From contig NZ_JAULBC010000003.1 of the NCBI RefSeq assembly GCF_041060425.1, positions 310,001 through 374,000 on the forward strand: a DNA stretch of 64,000 nucleotides, written 5' to 3'. A program made the translations under genes and the position numbers. A model generated the notes under the pieces. That model was given only the letters and a program-made list of their open reading frames with translations. It did no database searches and was not told the DNA's origin. This document shows, piece after piece, positions 42,786 to 51,954 of the stretch (position 1 is its first letter; each line of letters starts with the position of its first letter). Origin of the DNA: Danxiaibacter flavus (GTDB taxonomy: Bacteria; Bacteroidota; Bacteroidia; Chitinophagales; Chitinophagaceae).

Positions 42786-43010
42786 AATGTACGGTGTACG
42801 GTGTACGATGTACGATGTATCAGGTGCGGGTTACAAAGTTTTAGGTAAACAGGTTTCATTATTAGTTTTCTTTTTAAAAAAAATACAAAAGCCGCCGGAA
42901 AATTTCCAGCAGCTTTTTCTATTAACAACAAACTGCTTTATCACACTATTCCTGCGCTTAAACCAGCGGGTGTCCCAAACATCGTACATCGTACACCGTA
43001 CATCTAACAT
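42786..43010. repeat. Inverted pair of GTACGATGT-type repeat runs
   Basis: A run of GTACGGTGT and GTACGATGT words at 42786-42825 is mirrored by CATCGTACATCGTACACCG-type words at 42978-43008. The two can pair around the central hairpin at 42887-42917. The same words fill the leader at 2.88-3.07 kb. Confidence 0.8.
42887..42917. terminator. Bidirectional terminator between alpha/beta hydrolase and susD
   Basis: AAAAGCCGCCGGAAA and TTTCCAGCAGCTTTTT form a stem (two G-U pairs) flanked by A- and T-tracts on both sides, so it can act for both converging genes. Confidence 0.85.
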
Positions 43011-43071
43011 ATTCATAACGCTGCCACACTTATGTACTTGTAATCCGTACTTCTAACTTCGTACTTACACC

Positions 43072-44607
43072 CTAGTATCCCGGATTCTGATACATCTTCA
43101 CCGGATCGAGAATTGTTTCATAGTACGGAATGGGATAATATCTGTCTTTTGTTCCGAAGTTGGATACTTGCGCAAGTCCCCAGTCCGCCTGGTTTTTAGT
43201 GTGCATATATGCTACCAGTTCGTCTATTGTGAAGAAACGCAACAGATCAAACAGGCGGTGATGTTCAAATGCAAGCTCCACTCTTCTTTCATGCAGGATT
43301 GCCAGTTTAAGCGTTGGAAACTTCTGCTTGTAAGTTGGATCAGTCATTGATACCGCATAAGATGGCATGCCGGCTCTTTCTCTTACCATGTCAACATACC
43401 GGATAGCTGCAGTTGTATTTCCTTTGTAGAAATTCACTTCCGCAAGCATCAATATAACATCAGCATAGCGGATCAGGATCCAGTCATTGCCACCGTAACC
43501 GGTTTTTCCTGCAGTAGAACTGGCATCTCTAAACTTGGTAATAAACCAGTCTTTAACAATAGGATCGTTCGCATACTTAACAGAGAAATCTTTACGCGGG
43601 TCATTTACTTCATACTCATTCACCAGGTCATGAGTAACGTTGTAGCCAGTACCTGATGCCGTCTTTTGAGAGTTAATCGTTTCGCCCTTAGCCTGCGCAT
43701 CAGCAGCAATGTTGGAATGATAGTTAATATCACCCTGGATGTTAACGATCTGCCAGATTAACTCAGGGCAAGTCGCTTTCTTATTTACATCAAACACATC
43801 GGCATAAGGGATGTCTGACAGGGAAGAAAATCCACGCATGTTGTAACAAGCTGTCAAATAATAATCGGCGCTATCAAGATCTGAGGTTTTATTCGCACCG
43901 GTAACAGTAATTGCGCGTGTTAAATATGCCTGTCCCAAAATGGCTGTAACCGCCTGCATAGAAACTCTTCCCCTGTTAGCTGCTGGCTGAACCTTAGGCA
44001 GATTGCTCACTGCAGCGTCATGAAGGTCTGCAATGATCTGTGCAAATACGTCCGGAGTTTTTGCACGAAACGTAGAAGCAGTTACTTGTTCAGGTGTACT
44101 TAATGCCTCTGTGGTCATAGGGATATCACCCCATTTTCTCACCAGTTGAAAATAAATATATGCCCTGATGAACTTTGCTTCAGCAATGTATTGTTTTTTG
44201 GTTGAGTCTGATGCAAATTGCACCTTATCAATATTGCTCAGCAATACGTTGCATCTTGAAATTGACTGATATAAGGCTATCCAGTGGCTTTTCAAATATG
44301 TGTTTGTAGGTAGCAGAGAGAAATTGTTGAACTGGAACGGTTCACCTGCATTTGACTGGTTGTCATTCGTACCGGTATCGTCCGAACGCTGATCTGTATA
44401 AAGATCACTTTCTTCACCAATACAACTATTGCTTCTTAGTGATTGGTAACAACCATTTAAAGCGAGTAGAACATCTGTTTCAGAAGTAAAAAACTGGGGG
44501 ATTGTAACAGAGTTTGGATTCGTTTGTTCAAGAAAGCTTTTCTTACATGAGCTCAGCAGTATAAGCATCAGGCAAGCAAGCTGCAAAAATTTATGTCGCA
44601 TCTTCAT
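43072..44607 (-). CDS. SusD/RagB family lipoprotein (second SusCD pair)
   Basis: A 511-residue lipoprotein with lipobox LSSC (CKKSFLEQTNPNSVTIPQFF follows). The SusD N-terminal helix FFTSETDVLLALNGCYQSLR is followed by AKFIRAYIYFQLVRKWGDIP, with the late RYADVILMLAEVNFYKG, VDMVRERAGMP and ERRVELAFEHHRLFDLLRF. It starts 15 bases after the susC stop, so the two are co-transcribed. No polysaccharide-degrading enzyme lies beside this pair, and the ligand could be a glycan, peptide or other polymer. Confidence 0.95.
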   Translation of the reverse strand: MKMRHKFLQLACLMLILLSSCKKSFLEQTNPNSVTIPQFFTSETDVLLALNGCYQSLRSNSCIGEESDLYTDQRSDDTGTNDNQSNAGEPFQFNNFSLLPTNTYLKSHWIALYQSISRCNVLLSNIDKVQFASDSTKKQYIAEAKFIRAYIYFQLVRKWGDIPMTTEALSTPEQVTASTFRAKTPDVFAQIIADLHDAAVSNLPKVQPAANRGRVSMQAVTAILGQAYLTRAITVTGANKTSDLDSADYYLTACYNMRGFSSLSDIPYADVFDVNKKATCPELIWQIVNIQGDINYHSNIAADAQAKGETINSQKTASGTGYNVTHDLVNEYEVNDPRKDFSVKYANDPIVKDWFITKFRDASSTAGKTGYGGNDWILIRYADVILMLAEVNFYKGNTTAAIRYVDMVRERAGMPSYAVSMTDPTYKQKFPTLKLAILHERRVELAFEHHRLFDLLRFFTIDELVAYMHTKNQADWGLAQVSNFGTKDRYYPIPYYETILDPVKMYQNPGY

Positions 44608-44622
44608 TTCGTTTAATGGTTA

Positions 44623-47600
44623 TTAAAATGTCAGGTGAATGCCCACATTATATGATCTTACAAGCGGATACACACCATAGTCTACACCAGGGGTAAGATT
44701 GGCTGCGCCGCTGTTTACGCTGTAGTTATAATCTACTTCCGGATTATAGCCTTTGTATTTAGTAATAGTAAATGCATTGTTCACTGTTCCGTAAATCCTT
44801 ATACCACTAATGCCTGCTCTCTTTAAAGCAATTATCTGGGGCAATGAGTAACCAACAGAAATATTGGTGCATCTGAAGAAACTTCCATCCTGCAAATAGA
44901 ATGTAGACAATCTTGTGCTATTACTTTGCGTGCCGGCTCTTGACGCGCGATATACTTTTCCCAGACCTGGCTGTGATTCTGAGCGGTAACGGTCAGCAAC
45001 ATCTGCATATTGGTTGCCGGATCCTTCCATATTGTACAGGTAATAGTCCTGACCATCCAATACCTGGTTGCCATAAGAACCTGCGAAAGATGCACTCAAA
45101 TCAACATTGTTATATGCCATTGATAAATTAAATCCGTATGTGAATTTTGGATAAGGCGATCCGATTATACTAAGATCACTTGAGTTTACTACCCCATCTC
45201 CATTAACATCCTTAAAGTAGAGATCACCAGGCCTCAATGGATTTGTCTGTGCAGTTGAACGCGGTGGACCTACGATCTTATAATCTTTAGGAAATGATTG
45301 TGTGGTCTTGTTGTATTGAGCATCATCCTGGGCAATGTTGGCCATGTCACTTTCACGTACCATTCCTGCTACTTTATAACCATAGAACATACCGATCGGT
45401 TGTCCGGCCATTGTAATATGTGTTAAATAAGATCTTTCAGCACCTGCTGTAATAATGGTGCTTGCCCCACCAAGATCCAGCACTTTATTTCTGTTAATTG
45501 AAATATTACCGGCAAGATTCAGGTTAAAGTCTTTTGACTTGATTACTTTTCCATCAACCTGGAAATCGAAGCCTTTGTTTTCTATTTTAGAATTTCTCAG
45601 GTTGGTGAGATACGAAGAACTTCCTGAGATTGCTGAGATATTGTTATTGAACAGCAGGTTAAACGTACGGCTGTTATAATAGTTGGCAATAACAAACAAT
45701 CTGTCATGGAAAAGACCTAAGTCAAGGCCAAAGTTGTATTGAGAAGTAGATTCCCAACCAAGTTTGTTATCGGCAATATTACCCGCATAATAAGCAGTAG
45801 AAATAACGTTATTGCCAAACACTACGCCGGTTGGACTGTTGAATGTCTGCAATGCATTATAGTTACCGATATTGTTGTTTCCACTAAGACCCCAGCTGGC
45901 ACGCAGTTTCATAGTTGTGTTTTCAGCTAACCATCCTTTGTAGAAAGATTCCTTTGAGATGGCCCAGCCGCCTGATACAGAAGGGAACACACCCCAGCGA
46001 TTGTCAGGACCAAACCTTGACGAACCATCTGTTCTTATTGAAGCTGTAAGAAAATAACGGTTGGCGTAAGCATATTGCGCTCTGCCAAGATAGGAAAGCA
46101 ATGTATTCACAGACTTTCCGGTTGACCCCGTGTTTACGGTAACCTGCCCAATTGTACCAGCGGTTATTTCAGGAATAAGATCATTCTGGAAACCTTTAAC
46201 AGTAATATTTACAACATCTGAATTTGTTTGCTGCGCAGTATAACCAGCCAGTAAATTGATGCTGTGCAGGCCGAATTGCTTATTGTAATTCAGCGTAAAC
46301 TCAGCCAGTTGATCTTTCTGTGAAATGGTTTGTGCCTGTGCATAAGCCGCTGCGATTGATTGTGTAGAATATGGAGGATTCACACCATTACTCAGGCTCG
46401 TGGGCAAATAGTAATCATACTTTTCATTGTAAGTCTGTAACCCGAGGTTTGCTTTGAAAATAAGGTGAGGTATTATTTCGTAAGAAGCAAAGCCATTGTA
46501 GGTACCGCGATTCCCTTTCCTTGATATTTTAATGCGTTCCGCAGTAGCTATAGGATTCTCTATGCTTTGGTAGCCGTATGCACTTGATTGCGCAGCAGCC
46601 AGATTGGTTGCGATTGAGCCATCCGCATTATAAGCCGGAAGATTAGGCATGTAGATCAAAGCACCAAATGCAGGGCTGTGATCCCAACGGCCTTCCTGTG
46701 TTTCGCTGTTGTTAATACCTGTATATGCAATGCTTGCGCCTACTTTTAGCTTTTCAGAAACGTCGCCATCCACATTCGCACGGAAGTTTAAGCGATTCTG
46801 TCCGGTATTCAGCATAATACCATCCTGCGTTTGGTAACCTCCGCTTAATGCATAACGCACAGTTTTGGAACCACCGGTAAAAGAAAGGTTATGCCTCATA
46901 AATGCGGCATTTCTGTATAACTCATCCTGCCAGTCAGTGTTATACTTTTGCGGAAGTACTTTTTGATTCGCAAAATCATATAAGTCTGTTGGTATACTAA
47001 CGGAGCCAGCATTGCCGACTTTTGAAACACGCGTTGCATTGTCGTCGGAATACATTGCATCGTTCCATGTACCGCCGGTATTTTCAACCAGGTCTTTGTA
47101 ACTATTGTTTCTGCCATCCACCACCAACTGAGCGAATTGATCGCTGTTTAGCAGTTTTACTTTTTTCGCTAACTGGTTAACACCGTATTGAAAATCGTAC
47201 TCGAGTTTTCCTTTACCTTCCTTACCTCTTTTTGTTGTGATAAGCACAACACCACCAGAAGCTCTTGAACCATAAATGGCTGCTGAAGCTGCATCTTTAA
47301 GGATGTCTATTGATTCAATATCATTTGGATTGATGAAAACATCGTTACCTGCCGGATAGCCATCAATAACGTACAGCGGATCTGTGCCTGCATTGATAGA
47401 TCCAACACCACGCACCCTTATTTTTGGTGATGCATATGGAGAACCATCAGTTTGAGAAACAACCACACCAGCTACTTTACCAACCAATGCCTGCCCAGCT
47501 GTAGGTGCAGACACGTTTAATTCTTTCGCCTTAACGCTTGAAATTGCGCCGGTAAAATCGCTCTTGCGCACTTTCTGATAACCTACGGCAACAACTTCTG

Positions 47601-47988
47601 CAAGATCATTTAACTGACCTTTTAAACGGACGCGCAGTTGTTCGCTCAGCGTTGAAGCTATAGTATCTACGCCTGTTAAGCCAACAAATGAAAAGTGAAG
47701 CGCATTACCAGCTTCGCCTTTTATCGTAAAAGAACCACTGGTACCTGTGATAGTGCGCTGACCATTGGCGTCATTAACAATCACAACTCCGGATAATGGC
47801 TGTCCGTTTTCATCAACAACCGATCCGTTGATCTTTTTCTCGGTACCGCGCTTGTTTTGCGCCGATACGGAAGATATGCCTGCGACCAGTATAAACACCA
47901 GCACGCGGCACTTTCTCTTTACATGCTTCCCTCTGAATAGCAAAGGGACATGCAATCCTAATTTTAACTTAGTAAGCTTCATAATCAA
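44623..47988 (-). CDS. SusC/RagA family TonB-dependent transporter (second SusCD pair)
   Basis: A 1,121-residue outer-membrane transporter. The signal region ends near AGISSVSAQ, preceded by an unusually long basic N-terminus (KLGLHVPLLFRGKHVKRKC). A carboxypeptidase-regulatory domain (KINGSVVDENGQPLSGVVIV) follows, with AEVVAVGYQKVRKSDFTGAI, the plug markers PLYVIDGYPAGNDVF and IESIDILKDAASAAIYGSRA, and the barrel ending in YNVGIHLTF. There is no STN domain. It lies 32 bases downstream of an unknown propeller-like gene and 15 bases before its susD. Confidence 0.95.
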   Translation of the reverse strand: MIMKLTKLKLGLHVPLLFRGKHVKRKCRVLVFILVAGISSVSAQNKRGTEKKINGSVVDENGQPLSGVVIVNDANGQRTITGTSGSFTIKGEAGNALHFSFVGLTGVDTIASTLSEQLRVRLKGQLNDLAEVVAVGYQKVRKSDFTGAISSVKAKELNVSAPTAGQALVGKVAGVVVSQTDGSPYASPKIRVRGVGSINAGTDPLYVIDGYPAGNDVFINPNDIESIDILKDAASAAIYGSRASGGVVLITTKRGKEGKGKLEYDFQYGVNQLAKKVKLLNSDQFAQLVVDGRNNSYKDLVENTGGTWNDAMYSDDNATRVSKVGNAGSVSIPTDLYDFANQKVLPQKYNTDWQDELYRNAAFMRHNLSFTGGSKTVRYALSGGYQTQDGIMLNTGQNRLNFRANVDGDVSEKLKVGASIAYTGINNSETQEGRWDHSPAFGALIYMPNLPAYNADGSIATNLAAAQSSAYGYQSIENPIATAERIKISRKGNRGTYNGFASYEIIPHLIFKANLGLQTYNEKYDYYLPTSLSNGVNPPYSTQSIAAAYAQAQTISQKDQLAEFTLNYNKQFGLHSINLLAGYTAQQTNSDVVNITVKGFQNDLIPEITAGTIGQVTVNTGSTGKSVNTLLSYLGRAQYAYANRYFLTASIRTDGSSRFGPDNRWGVFPSVSGGWAISKESFYKGWLAENTTMKLRASWGLSGNNNIGNYNALQTFNSPTGVVFGNNVISTAYYAGNIADNKLGWESTSQYNFGLDLGLFHDRLFVIANYYNSRTFNLLFNNNISAISGSSSYLTNLRNSKIENKGFDFQVDGKVIKSKDFNLNLAGNISINRNKVLDLGGASTIITAGAERSYLTHITMAGQPIGMFYGYKVAGMVRESDMANIAQDDAQYNKTTQSFPKDYKIVGPPRSTAQTNPLRPGDLYFKDVNGDGVVNSSDLSIIGSPYPKFTYGFNLSMAYNNVDLSASFAGSYGNQVLDGQDYYLYNMEGSGNQYADVADRYRSESQPGLGKVYRASRAGTQSNSTRLSTFYLQDGSFFRCTNISVGYSLPQIIALKRAGISGIRIYGTVNNAFTITKYKGYNPEVDYNYSVNSGAANLTPGVDYGVYPLVRSYNVGIHLTF

Positions 47989-48020
47989 TTTATTTAATAA
48001 AAGCAGCCCGATTTAAAATT

Positions 48021-48908
48021 TTAGTCCCATTGAATGTTCATGAAATTGGCGTTGTCTTTGCGGGAAGAGGTAACCGCAATGCCCTTTTTAACCTGTGGGA
48101 GGAAGGTGAATCCTTCGAGTTCGTCAGTACGCTGATCTACGTCGACGGTCTTCAATATATATTCTTTACCACTATTCAGCGACTTTTCAAAATCAAGATA
48201 AGTGAAGCGCCAGCCCCGTCCCTCTGTTCTGTTCTGAATCAACAGCAATATCTTTTTGTCGTTTAACCAAACCATGTTCTGCACCCATGGGCCACAAATG
48301 AATTTCTTGTACACAATGCCCGCCTCCGTTGTCTTTTTGGCTTTTGCCAAAAGAGCCGGATCGTATAATCTGACTTCATTTTGTTTATTGCCATAATCGG
48401 CAGTGGCAACATACCATTTACCATCAGCCTGAACATATTCGGGTCGGCATCCCTGTATACATGCATCGTCTTCAATAGTATTTAACAGGTTACCATCGAG
48501 TGTCTTTGTTTTTAGAAAACCATCCCAGTTAATGGAGTAGATAATTGCTTTCCATGCTGTGCCTTCCTTGTTTAAGCGAACGCTGTTACCGATGAAGGTT
48601 GGCATGCCTTTATGATAAGCAATGCCGGTAGGGTGATTGATTACGTCCTTACCATTTTCTGTAAACAGGCACTCCTGTTGTGTATATACAAGAGAATCAT
48701 GTTGAAGTTTGTAACGGCGCAACATTCCTACTTCTCTGTCACCATACAAATACACATCTCCGTCAAGAAATTTTGCACCCTGGCAGGCGCCGAGAGAGTC
48801 AATTGTTGAAGGCTTTTCCAGCTTCATTGATATATTGTCTTTACCCATCATAGAGCAAAGGCATAGCAGTATCACTCCCTGCAAGGAAGTAAGTAAGATC
48901 TTTTTCAT
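48021..48908 (-). CDS. Exported protein, probably a beta-propeller, unrecognised
   Basis: A 295-residue protein with an N-terminal hydrophobic stretch (LLTSLQGVILLCLCSMMG) that may be a signal peptide. The rest is made of repeated strand-rich segments, each about 40-50 residues: FLDGDVYLYGDREVGMLRRY, PTGIAYHKGMPTFIGNSVRL, KWYVATADYGNKQNEVRLYD, MVWLNDKKILLLIQNRTEGR and LEGFTFLPQVKKGIAV. This looks like a five- to six-bladed propeller, but I recognise no family. It is encoded between the YdcF-like gene (41 bases upstream) and susC (32 bases downstream), so it is probably part of the SusCD system, for example as a surface or periplasmic binding factor. Confidence 0.78.
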   Translation of the reverse strand: MKKILLTSLQGVILLCLCSMMGKDNISMKLEKPSTIDSLGACQGAKFLDGDVYLYGDREVGMLRRYKLQHDSLVYTQQECLFTENGKDVINHPTGIAYHKGMPTFIGNSVRLNKEGTAWKAIIYSINWDGFLKTKTLDGNLLNTIEDDACIQGCRPEYVQADGKWYVATADYGNKQNEVRLYDPALLAKAKKTTEAGIVYKKFICGPWVQNMVWLNDKKILLLIQNRTEGRGWRFTYLDFEKSLNSGKEYILKTVDVDQRTDELEGFTFLPQVKKGIAVTSSRKDNANFMNIQWD

Positions 48909-48949
48909 GATGTACTAGTCAGGTTGTTTAAATAGCCAAATCCTTTTTG

Positions 48950-50212
48950 TTATGGATCCATTATTTCATAAGGATTGATCTGAAGGGCCTCCAACGAGGG
49001 ATAAAACACTGATTCCGTTTCTGACAAACGATCTCCCTGCCTGTATGGTAGTTCATTTAGTTCTTTCTTACAGCGATCATCAAGAACCGTGGTTATATAT
49101 ATGCTCTGAAATTTATCTGTAGATGCTATGCAAGGCTTATCAAAGGGAATATGATAACGGAAGATCAGCCTGACACTGTTGCGCATGTTGGTAGTTGTAT
49201 GCCTTGCATGAGGCTCAATAATGATGGCACTTTCAGGTATCATCATTGCTTCCATTAAATACCGCTTCATTTCCGTTGCTTCGCAATATTTGGTTTTGTA
49301 TGGGTGTACCTTGCCGCCGGAAACTATAATAAAAGGAGCTAATCCTTCTTTATACCTGTAAGCAGCCACACGGCATCTAAGCATACCTTCACCACTAAGA
49401 GCAACGCCAGCAATATCTGGTCCCGCGCCAGGCACCATGATTGTACGATATTTATAATTGCTCCACTTAACTGAAGCTACTTTTTTAAAGGCAGCAGCAT
49501 TTTCCTTTTCAGTCATCGGTTCATAGTCGGCAGCATTCAGTCGTTCGTTTATTTCTATAAAACGCAATGCATAAGTAAGTGAGGGTTCAAAAAATAATGC
49601 AGCATTTTTACACTCTTCGCGAACTGTATTTGTTACAACATTCACAAGGTCCGGATACCTTTTGGATTGCGTATTGTAGCCGATTGAGTCGATGTTCGGG
49701 TAACGCGCTTTATCGCCTTCAGCGTACACACCGATAGCAAAATTGACACCGCGTGCGTCTTGCTGCCAGGCTTTGACCAGTAAAGAATCGGGGGAAGAGT
49801 GCTGATAGATATAATAAGCTCCTGAACGAAGCAGATGTTCTTTTACAAGACGTCCCAAAGCATTGCCAGGTTTATATAACTTAAACAAGCGTTCGCCAAT
49901 TGCAAAAATTTCATCCTCTGAAAATTTCATTTTAGTTGTATAGCAACGAAAGTCTTTACAATTATTAAGAGAAGATGCAAGGTGATCTGTTTTTGCTTTT
50001 GCAATTCTCATTAGCGTTGTGTCTTCAGATAATATTTTACTTACTTCAGGAATGTTATGAAACAGGGACAACAAGTAGTAATTTTTGGCGACAACTATAT
50101 CTTCCGTTGTTTTTCCAAATATTAGTTTATACGCAGGATCCGGAGATTGAGATAACGTTTGCAGTGGTAGCAGGATAACGGATAACAAGTATAGAAGCGT
50201 GTTTCTTTTCAT
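48950..50212 (-). CDS. YdcF/ElyC-like (DUF218) protein
   Basis: A 420-residue exported protein with signal peptide (LLYLLSVILLPLQTLSQ). The N-terminal half (about 25-230) is helical and unrecognised. The C-terminal half holds a DUF218 domain: YRTIMVPGAGPDIAGVALSG, RCRVAAYRYKEGLAPFIIVS followed by GG, then EATEMKRYLMEAMMIPESAI, EPHARHTTTNMRNSVRLI and a terminal strand. YdcF/SanA/ElyC proteins act in cell-envelope or peptidoglycan-precursor pathways. The reaction is not established. It is the first gene of the minus-strand cluster YdcF-like, propeller-like, susC, susD. Long N-terminal fusions to DUF218 are less common. Confidence 0.85.
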   Translation of the reverse strand: MKRNTLLYLLSVILLPLQTLSQSPDPAYKLIFGKTTEDIVVAKNYYLLSLFHNIPEVSKILSEDTTLMRIAKAKTDHLASSLNNCKDFRCYTTKMKFSEDEIFAIGERLFKLYKPGNALGRLVKEHLLRSGAYYIYQHSSPDSLLVKAWQQDARGVNFAIGVYAEGDKARYPNIDSIGYNTQSKRYPDLVNVVTNTVREECKNAALFFEPSLTYALRFIEINERLNAADYEPMTEKENAAAFKKVASVKWSNYKYRTIMVPGAGPDIAGVALSGEGMLRCRVAAYRYKEGLAPFIIVSGGKVHPYKTKYCEATEMKRYLMEAMMIPESAIIIEPHARHTTTNMRNSVRLIFRYHIPFDKPCIASTDKFQSIYITTVLDDRCKKELNELPYRQGDRLSETESVFYPSLEALQINPYEIMDP

Positions 50213-50468
50213 GCAGTCTCATTCTTAAAATGCGATGCAAATAGACTAAGTTTTTTTTAACAACGCGCCCCTTGCTGTATGATGGAATTGTTAAGAAAAA
50301 GGTTTTAGCAACAAATCAATTGTCACTTTCAACATCTGCAATTACTAAGTAAAATATTAGTAGGCTTATTATGCAATCAACTAAAAAAGATAGAGGCAAC
50401 ATTAAACTTTTCCCTTAAAAACATGTCAAACGTTGCAAGCTCAAATAGTTTCTCTTACAACAACCGAA

Positions 50469-50497
50469 GAGGATGATCAAATGATCATCCTCTTTTT
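50469..50497 (+). terminator. Strong plus-strand terminator-like hairpin with no plus-strand gene before it
   Basis: GAGGATGATCA, loop AA, TGATCATCCTC is a perfect 11-base stem followed by TTTTT. Its T-tract lies on the plus strand, whereas both flanking genes (48950-50212 and 50510-50953) are on the minus strand. The 256-base gap before it has no gene-sized frame; it may be the end of an untranslated plus-strand RNA. Confidence 0.8.
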
Positions 50498-50509
50498 GTT
50501 TCTGCATTA

Positions 50510-50953
50510 TTATAATACAGGATGCATATTTAAGCTAACGCCAATTCTGTTCCAGGCATTGATAGTAATGATCGCCATGATTATTTGTGCAGTCTTTGTT
50601 TCGCCAAAGCGGCTCACAGCCTGATCATATAATTCAGTGCTAAGCCCGTGCTGATGGATCAATGTTATTTCTTCTGTCATTGCAAGAAGCAATTGTTCAT
50701 CCTCGGAAAATACATTGGGAGCTTCGCGCCATACACTCACCAGGTAAATTCTTTGTTCCGATTCACCAAGTTTGCGCGCATCTTTGGAATGATGATTAAC
50801 ACAGTAGGCACATCCATTTATTTGTGACGCCCTGATCTTAATCATTTCACGATGCAACGGATCAATTTCAGATGATGTGATAAAACTATCAAGTGCGTTC
50901 ATCGCTTTGTATGCATCAGGTTGCACTTTGCCCATAACAAGTCTGGAGCTCAT
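50510..50953 (-). CDS. Carboxymuconolactone decarboxylase / AhpD-like protein
   Basis: A 147-residue protein of the AhpD-like fold. The signature IDPLHREMIKIRASQINGCA is followed by YCVNHHSKDARKLG, giving the C-x-x-C pair (CAYC) with a His three residues on. This redox centre can act as a peroxidase or disulfide reductase. The QRIYLVSVWREAPNVFSEDE and AMTEEITLIHQHGLSTELYD segments are standard for this group. Its role is probably hydroperoxide detoxification with a partner reductase, though many members have unknown substrates. It is monocistronic. Confidence 0.93.
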   Translation of the reverse strand: MSSRLVMGKVQPDAYKAMNALDSFITSSEIDPLHREMIKIRASQINGCAYCVNHHSKDARKLGESEQRIYLVSVWREAPNVFSEDEQLLLAMTEEITLIHQHGLSTELYDQAVSRFGETKTAQIIMAIITINAWNRIGVSLNMHPVL

Positions 50954-51722
50954 ATTTGTAGTTTTAATTTTAATGCAAGGTATGATGCAGCTATCAACTT
51001 TTCCATATCACGGTAAATAAACAACATCCCAATGCTGTCTAATCGATTAACAATTTAGCTGATTGAATTAGAGTCATTGGCTTCGTGCCTGCCGCGGGGC
51101 TTCAGCCGGGCAATACATTTATCCGGCAGAAAACAACATTGATGAGAGAGAGACCTCGCACTCCTGATGATAATTGATTTTCAAACAAAAATACTTTTCA
51201 ATTATTATTACAGTTTTGATTGTTTCTGATTGCGAAAAATATTTTGATTAAGGTATTGACAAAACATTCATATTGTCGTACTTTTCAAAAGCTTGTGTTT
51301 TTACCAGAAAACACAGGGATATATCCTCAAACATCCAATGGCAAAATATTGTTTTGTTAGCTGGTGTGGTTGGCTGTTCAAGCACACAGGCTGGGTAGTA
51401 TTGTTGCATTAAACCGACGATTCAATGAATGTGAACTATACGCCATTGTTCTTGTTATGGCTATATCCAAAGCATTTTTCTGATACAATTATTTTATCCA
51501 GGGATTGAAAACCTTACTGTGTACATGCAAAGCCGCACTGAATCTGGCGTTCACAGTACACTCATCCCTTCCTCCGTAATCATCTATGAACCCGATAACA
51601 TGATAGCACATTGTTAAGAGTGATGCGTATGCTTGTATTTCGATGTTTGTGGCTACCATTTCAAAGATGCTCTCCCTTATAGTGTATGATAAAAAACATC
51701 CCCTCAAAGTGTATGGTAAGTA
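50954..51722. other. Long intergenic region, possible untranslated transcript
   Basis: About 770 bases without a credible gene; the only minus-strand frame (51489-51707, 72 codons) has no recognisable feature. A TTGACA word at 51257-51262 followed by a TACTTT word at 51279-51284 could be a promoter for a plus-strand transcript ending at the hairpin at 51723-51751. It could equally be a decayed gene. Confidence 0.35.
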
Positions 51723-51751
51723 AGGGCCGTTGATTTCAATCAGCGGCCCTT
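51723..51751. terminator. Hairpin AGGGCCGTTGATT / AATCAGCGGCCCT
   Basis: A 13-base stem with one G-U pair and a TC loop, followed by TTTAA on the plus strand. No plus-strand gene precedes it. It may end a transcript from the 51.0-51.7 kb region. Confidence 0.65.
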
Positions 51752-51888
51752 TAACATTATATCAATGAAACATATTTGAATAAACAAATTCAATGCAACT
51801 TGCATCGAAATAAAAAATTACATCTGGTTCTTTTTTTTAAATCCACCGCCCTCAAAACCAGGCAGCACATGAATTCCGGATCCGTTGC

Positions 51889-51916
51889 AAAAAAGGGGCG
51901 GCCAAAAGGCCACCCC
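51889..51916 (-). terminator. Intrinsic terminator after susD of the sigma-regulated operon
   Basis: On the minus strand, GGGGTGGCC, loop TTTT, GGCCGCCCC is followed by a run of six T's. It lies about 40 bases after the susD stop at 51955 and is a textbook terminator for the ECF/FecR/SusC/SusD operon. Confidence 0.9.
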
Positions 51917-51954
51917 GCAATCCATACTATATACTGCTAAAATTAGTACTGATC

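Noticed and set aside
51489..51707. A 72-codon minus-strand frame
   Set aside because: No signal, domain or neighbour relationship; length is expected by chance in a 1-kb gap.
50954..51722. tRNA or other stable RNA gene
   Set aside because: No T-loop-like GGTTCRANTCC word and no cloverleaf was found in any spacer of the window.
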